From B1 sp964355075 (GTDB taxonomy: Bacteria; Bacteroidota; Bacteroidia; UKL13-3): a stretch of 64,000 nt of DNA. The notes below the pieces were generated by a model, which was given only the letters and a program-made list of their open reading frames with translations, was not told the DNA's origin and did no database searches. The DNA is taken from positions 35,420 to 99,419 of the forward strand of contig CAYHCF010000009.1 of NCBI GenBank assembly GCA_964355075.1. Reading direction: 5' to 3'. This document shows positions 61,653 through 64,000 of the stretch, piece after piece. Both the position numbers and the translations under genes were made by a program. How positions within the stretch are numbered: position 1 is the first letter of the stretch; each line of letters begins with the position of its first letter.

Positions 61653-64000
61653 ATGAAAAATTTAATTTTTGGATTGAAAACCCAGTTGTTTTTTATTTTC
61701 TGTATTCTTATTTCTATAGGAACACAAGCTCAGGCACCACAGCAAATGAGCTATCAGGCTATTATCCGCAATGCTTCCAATAATTTGGTTGTAAACACCG
61801 TTATTGGAATGAAAATCAGCATACTTCAAGGCAGTGGAACCGGAACGGTGGTGTATTCAGAAACGCATCTTCCTACCACAAATTTAAATGGCCTGGCTAC
61901 CATTCAGATTGGTGGAGGTACTATTGTTACCGGTACTTTTCCGGGTATTAACTGGGCAGCAGGTCCCTATTTCTTAAAAACCGAAACCGACCCGGATGGT
62001 TCAAGCGGAGGTTTGATTTATTCTATTGTTGCCACCAGCCAGTTATTGAGTGTGCCTTATGCTTTATATTCGGCAAAAAGTGGCGGAGGAGATCCCTGGC
62101 TGTTGCTTGGGAACTCGGGTACCCTTGATGGGACCAACTACATTGGAACGAATGACAATGCGCCTATTAATTTTAAAGTAAATGGACAAAAGGCAGGTAG
62201 AATAGATCATTTAAATTTCAATACCTATTTGGGGATAAATTCCGGATTTTCTACCTCAGCAACAACCACAGGTCAGTTCAACAATGCAATGGGATCCAGA
62301 GCACTTTATTCAAATACAAGCGGCAGTAATAATATTGCAAATGGATCGGAAGCTCTTGAAAACAATACAACAGGAAGTTTCAATGTGGTAAGTGGTACCA
62401 GTTCGATGCGCTATAATATTTCAGGTAATTACAATACCGCTACCGGAATTTGGGCGCTCTATAATAATACATCAGGTAACAATAATACGGCTACCGGTAA
62501 AAGCTCCTTGGCTTCAAATACAGTTGGAAATGACAATACATCCAATGGATTTAATTCACTTTCTACCAATACCACCGGAAATGCAAATGTTGCAATAGGC
62601 CCATGGTCTATGTTTAAAAACACCACGGTTAGTAATCTGGTAGCTGTTGGAGATTCAGCCCTTTTCAATAATGTTACCGGACATTCAAATACAGCTCTTG
62701 GTTCAAAATCAATGTTTGCCAATACCGGTGGATATGCAAATACTGCTACAGGAAATATGGCACTCAAAAATAATACAACAGGAAGTTGGAATACGGCTAT
62801 TGGAAATGTCGCGCTCAGAGAGAACCTTACCGGTCATGACAATACGGCTTGCGGTGATGAAGTTTTGATGGTAAATACTACTGGGTTTCAAAATTCGGGT
62901 TTTGGAGTGGGTACTCTTTTCAGCAATACGAATGGAAATAACAATACTGCAAATGGATATCTTGCACTCTTATATAATACAAGCGGTAATTCAAATGTTG
63001 CCATTGGAGTAAGTAGTCTTTATAATAATAGCAATGTCAGTAATCTAGTTGCTGTTGGCGACTCGGCACTTTACAATAATGGTATAGGTTTTAATGCAAG
63101 CACACCCAAAAGTGATGGTACCGAAAATACAGCGGTCGGATCAAAAGCTCTATATAAAAATATCAACGGTAAAAGTAATACTGCTGAAGGGTTTAATGCC
63201 CTTTATAACAACACCAATGGTCGCTTAAATACTGCCAATGGTGCGGTGGCATTATTTACAAACAGCAGCGGACGTCTTAATACCGCCATTGGCACGCAAT
63301 CACTCTATTATAATGATACCGGCCATTTCAATACTGCAATGGGTTCGGATGCTCTTTTACGCAACAATTATGGGAATGATAATACAGCTGCAGGAGTTTC
63401 TTCACTAAGTTCAAACACTACCGGAAGTGGCAATACTTCTGTAGGAAAAAGTGCTTTGTTTAATGTAACTACCGGAAGCAATAATACAGCACTTGGGATT
63501 GGAGCAAATGTTTCTTCTGGTATTCTTACCAATGCAACGGCTATAGGAGCAAACGCAATTGTAACGCAAAGTAACAAAATGATACTTGGCGACAATAATG
63601 TAAATATTGGGATAGGTTTATCCAATGCAATATCAGGTCCTGGTAATAAATTAGAGATCAATCCGGGAACAGGTTTTGTTTTTATACCCGGCATTGGTGC
63701 CAGCGGATTAAGATTCAGAAAACTGACAAGTGCTTCAACACCGGTGCCAAATACAGGTCAGGGATTATTAAGTGTTGATGCAAATGGAGATGTAATCTAC
63801 GTAAATAAATGTGATACAACTTGTGCAGGTGGATTGGCTGGTCCGATGGGTCCTGCCGGTCCAACCGGTGCGACTGGAAATGCTGGTCCTACCGGCCCTA
63901 CCGGTGCAACAGGGGCGACTGGTAATACAGGTCCAACAGGCAATACAGGATTAACTGGAAATGCTGGTCCTACCGGCCCTACCGGTGCAACAGGTGCGAC
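61653..64000 (+). CDS. YadA-head-like and collagen-like surface protein (runs off the window)
   Basis: The frame is open for 782 codons to the window edge. It starts with a signal peptide (MKNLIFGLKTQLFFIFCILI to QAQ) and an N-terminal beta domain (APQQMSYQAIIRNASNNLV to VPYALYSAKS). About two dozen 17-residue repeats with the core NTATGKSSLASNTVG resemble the left-handed beta-roll of YadA-type heads. Two VAVGDSAL spacer blocks interrupt them. A stalk-like part and LRFRKLTSAS follow, then a collagen-type Gly-X-Thr tract (GPTGATGNAGPTGPTGATG). It is probably a trimeric fibrous adhesin. The anchoring domain lies beyond the window. Confidence 0.85.
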   Translation, partial: MKNLIFGLKTQLFFIFCILISIGTQAQAPQQMSYQAIIRNASNNLVVNTVIGMKISILQGSGTGTVVYSETHLPTTNLNGLATIQIGGGTIVTGTFPGINWAAGPYFLKTETDPDGSSGGLIYSIVATSQLLSVPYALYSAKSGGGDPWLLLGNSGTLDGTNYIGTNDNAPINFKVNGQKAGRIDHLNFNTYLGINSGFSTSATTTGQFNNAMGSRALYSNTSGSNNIANGSEALENNTTGSFNVVSGTSSMRYNISGNYNTATGIWALYNNTSGNNNTATGKSSLASNTVGNDNTSNGFNSLSTNTTGNANVAIGPWSMFKNTTVSNLVAVGDSALFNNVTGHSNTALGSKSMFANTGGYANTATGNMALKNNTTGSWNTAIGNVALRENLTGHDNTACGDEVLMVNTTGFQNSGFGVGTLFSNTNGNNNTANGYLALLYNTSGNSNVAIGVSSLYNNSNVSNLVAVGDSALYNNGIGFNASTPKSDGTENTAVGSKALYKNINGKSNTAEGFNALYNNTNGRLNTANGAVALFTNSSGRLNTAIGTQSLYYNDTGHFNTAMGSDALLRNNYGNDNTAAGVSSLSSNTTGSGNTSVGKSALFNVTTGSNNTALGIGANVSSGILTNATAIGANAIVTQSNKMILGDNNVNIGIGLSNAISGPGNKLEINPGTGFVFIPGIGASGLRFRKLTSASTPVPNTGQGLLSVDANGDVIYVNKCDTTCAGGLAGPMGPAGPTGATGNAGPTGPTGATGATGNTGPTGNTGLTGNAGPTGPTGATGA

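Noticed and set aside
62459..63694. Minus-strand frames across the YadA-like head repeats
   Set aside because: They are shadows of the repetitive plus-strand gene, with Val/Leu-rich products that copy the repeat period.

Overview
The window looks like a stretch of a Bacteroidota chromosome, probably from the Sphingobacteriia/Chitinophagia/Cytophagia side. The evidence is low GC, several secreted proteins ending in type IX secretion (T9SS) type A sorting domains, promoter boxes of the TTTG-N19-TAnnTTTG type, few Shine-Dalgarno sequences, and family pairings common in this phylum (acyl-CoA reductase beside a dicluster ferredoxin, a WbqC-family protein beside a deoxynucleoside kinase, DUF2249 fused to a RIC iron-sulfur repair protein). 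No rRNA or CRISPR array was seen. There is one tRNA, tRNA-Leu(GAG).

Layout. 1-6.2 kb: PAS/GAF signalling proteins, an 11-bp tandem repeat, a palindromic MITE-like element and two tandemly duplicated small membrane proteins. 6.3-13.7 kb: an ABC-2 exporter translationally coupled to an M13 metallopeptidase, a T9SS repeat protein and an M48 lipoprotein protease. 13.9-16.6 kb: an XRE-type regulator with a striking four-site operator candidate, an aldose-epimerase-like protein, tRNA-Leu and a small basic protein. 16.7-31 kb: housekeeping genes (arginine decarboxylase and arginase, acyl-CoA reductase and ferredoxin, a TsaC/Sua5 relative, folK, deoxynucleoside kinase, WbqC, aspartate kinase, gyrB and a short DnaE-type polymerase).

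30.9-37.4 kb is clearly accessory. It holds a tyrosine-recombinase remnant, two PIN-domain toxin-antitoxin pairs, two copies of a ~580-bp direct repeat carrying a broken IS1182-like transposase start, an OmpA-family gene, a retropepsin-like pseudogene, a 5'-truncated T9SS gene and two attC-like palindromes ending in GCTAAC/GTTAGC. I read this as a decayed cassette array without an integron integrase (CALIN-like); this is an inference. 37.4-45.3 kb: a lipoprotein and a 2378-residue SBBP/beta-helix T9SS surface protein.

45.3-64 kb: an ankyrin protein, a FIST sensor with a class III adenylate cyclase, an NAD(P)-binding oxidoreductase, an arsenic operon (arsR-arsM-arsC plus an OFA-type MFS transporter), a metzincin lipoprotein, a serine-hydrolase-like lipoprotein lacking its nucleophile, a ric-rrf2 nitrosative-stress operon with a 28-bp palindromic operator, and a T9SS protein followed by a YadA-head/collagen-like surface protein that runs off the end.

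A second theme is small palindromes. A TCTCGTC/GACGAGA hairpin recurs at several unrelated places, including a transcription terminator, a MITE-like element and the interior of both transposase remnants, where it appears to have broken the reading frame.
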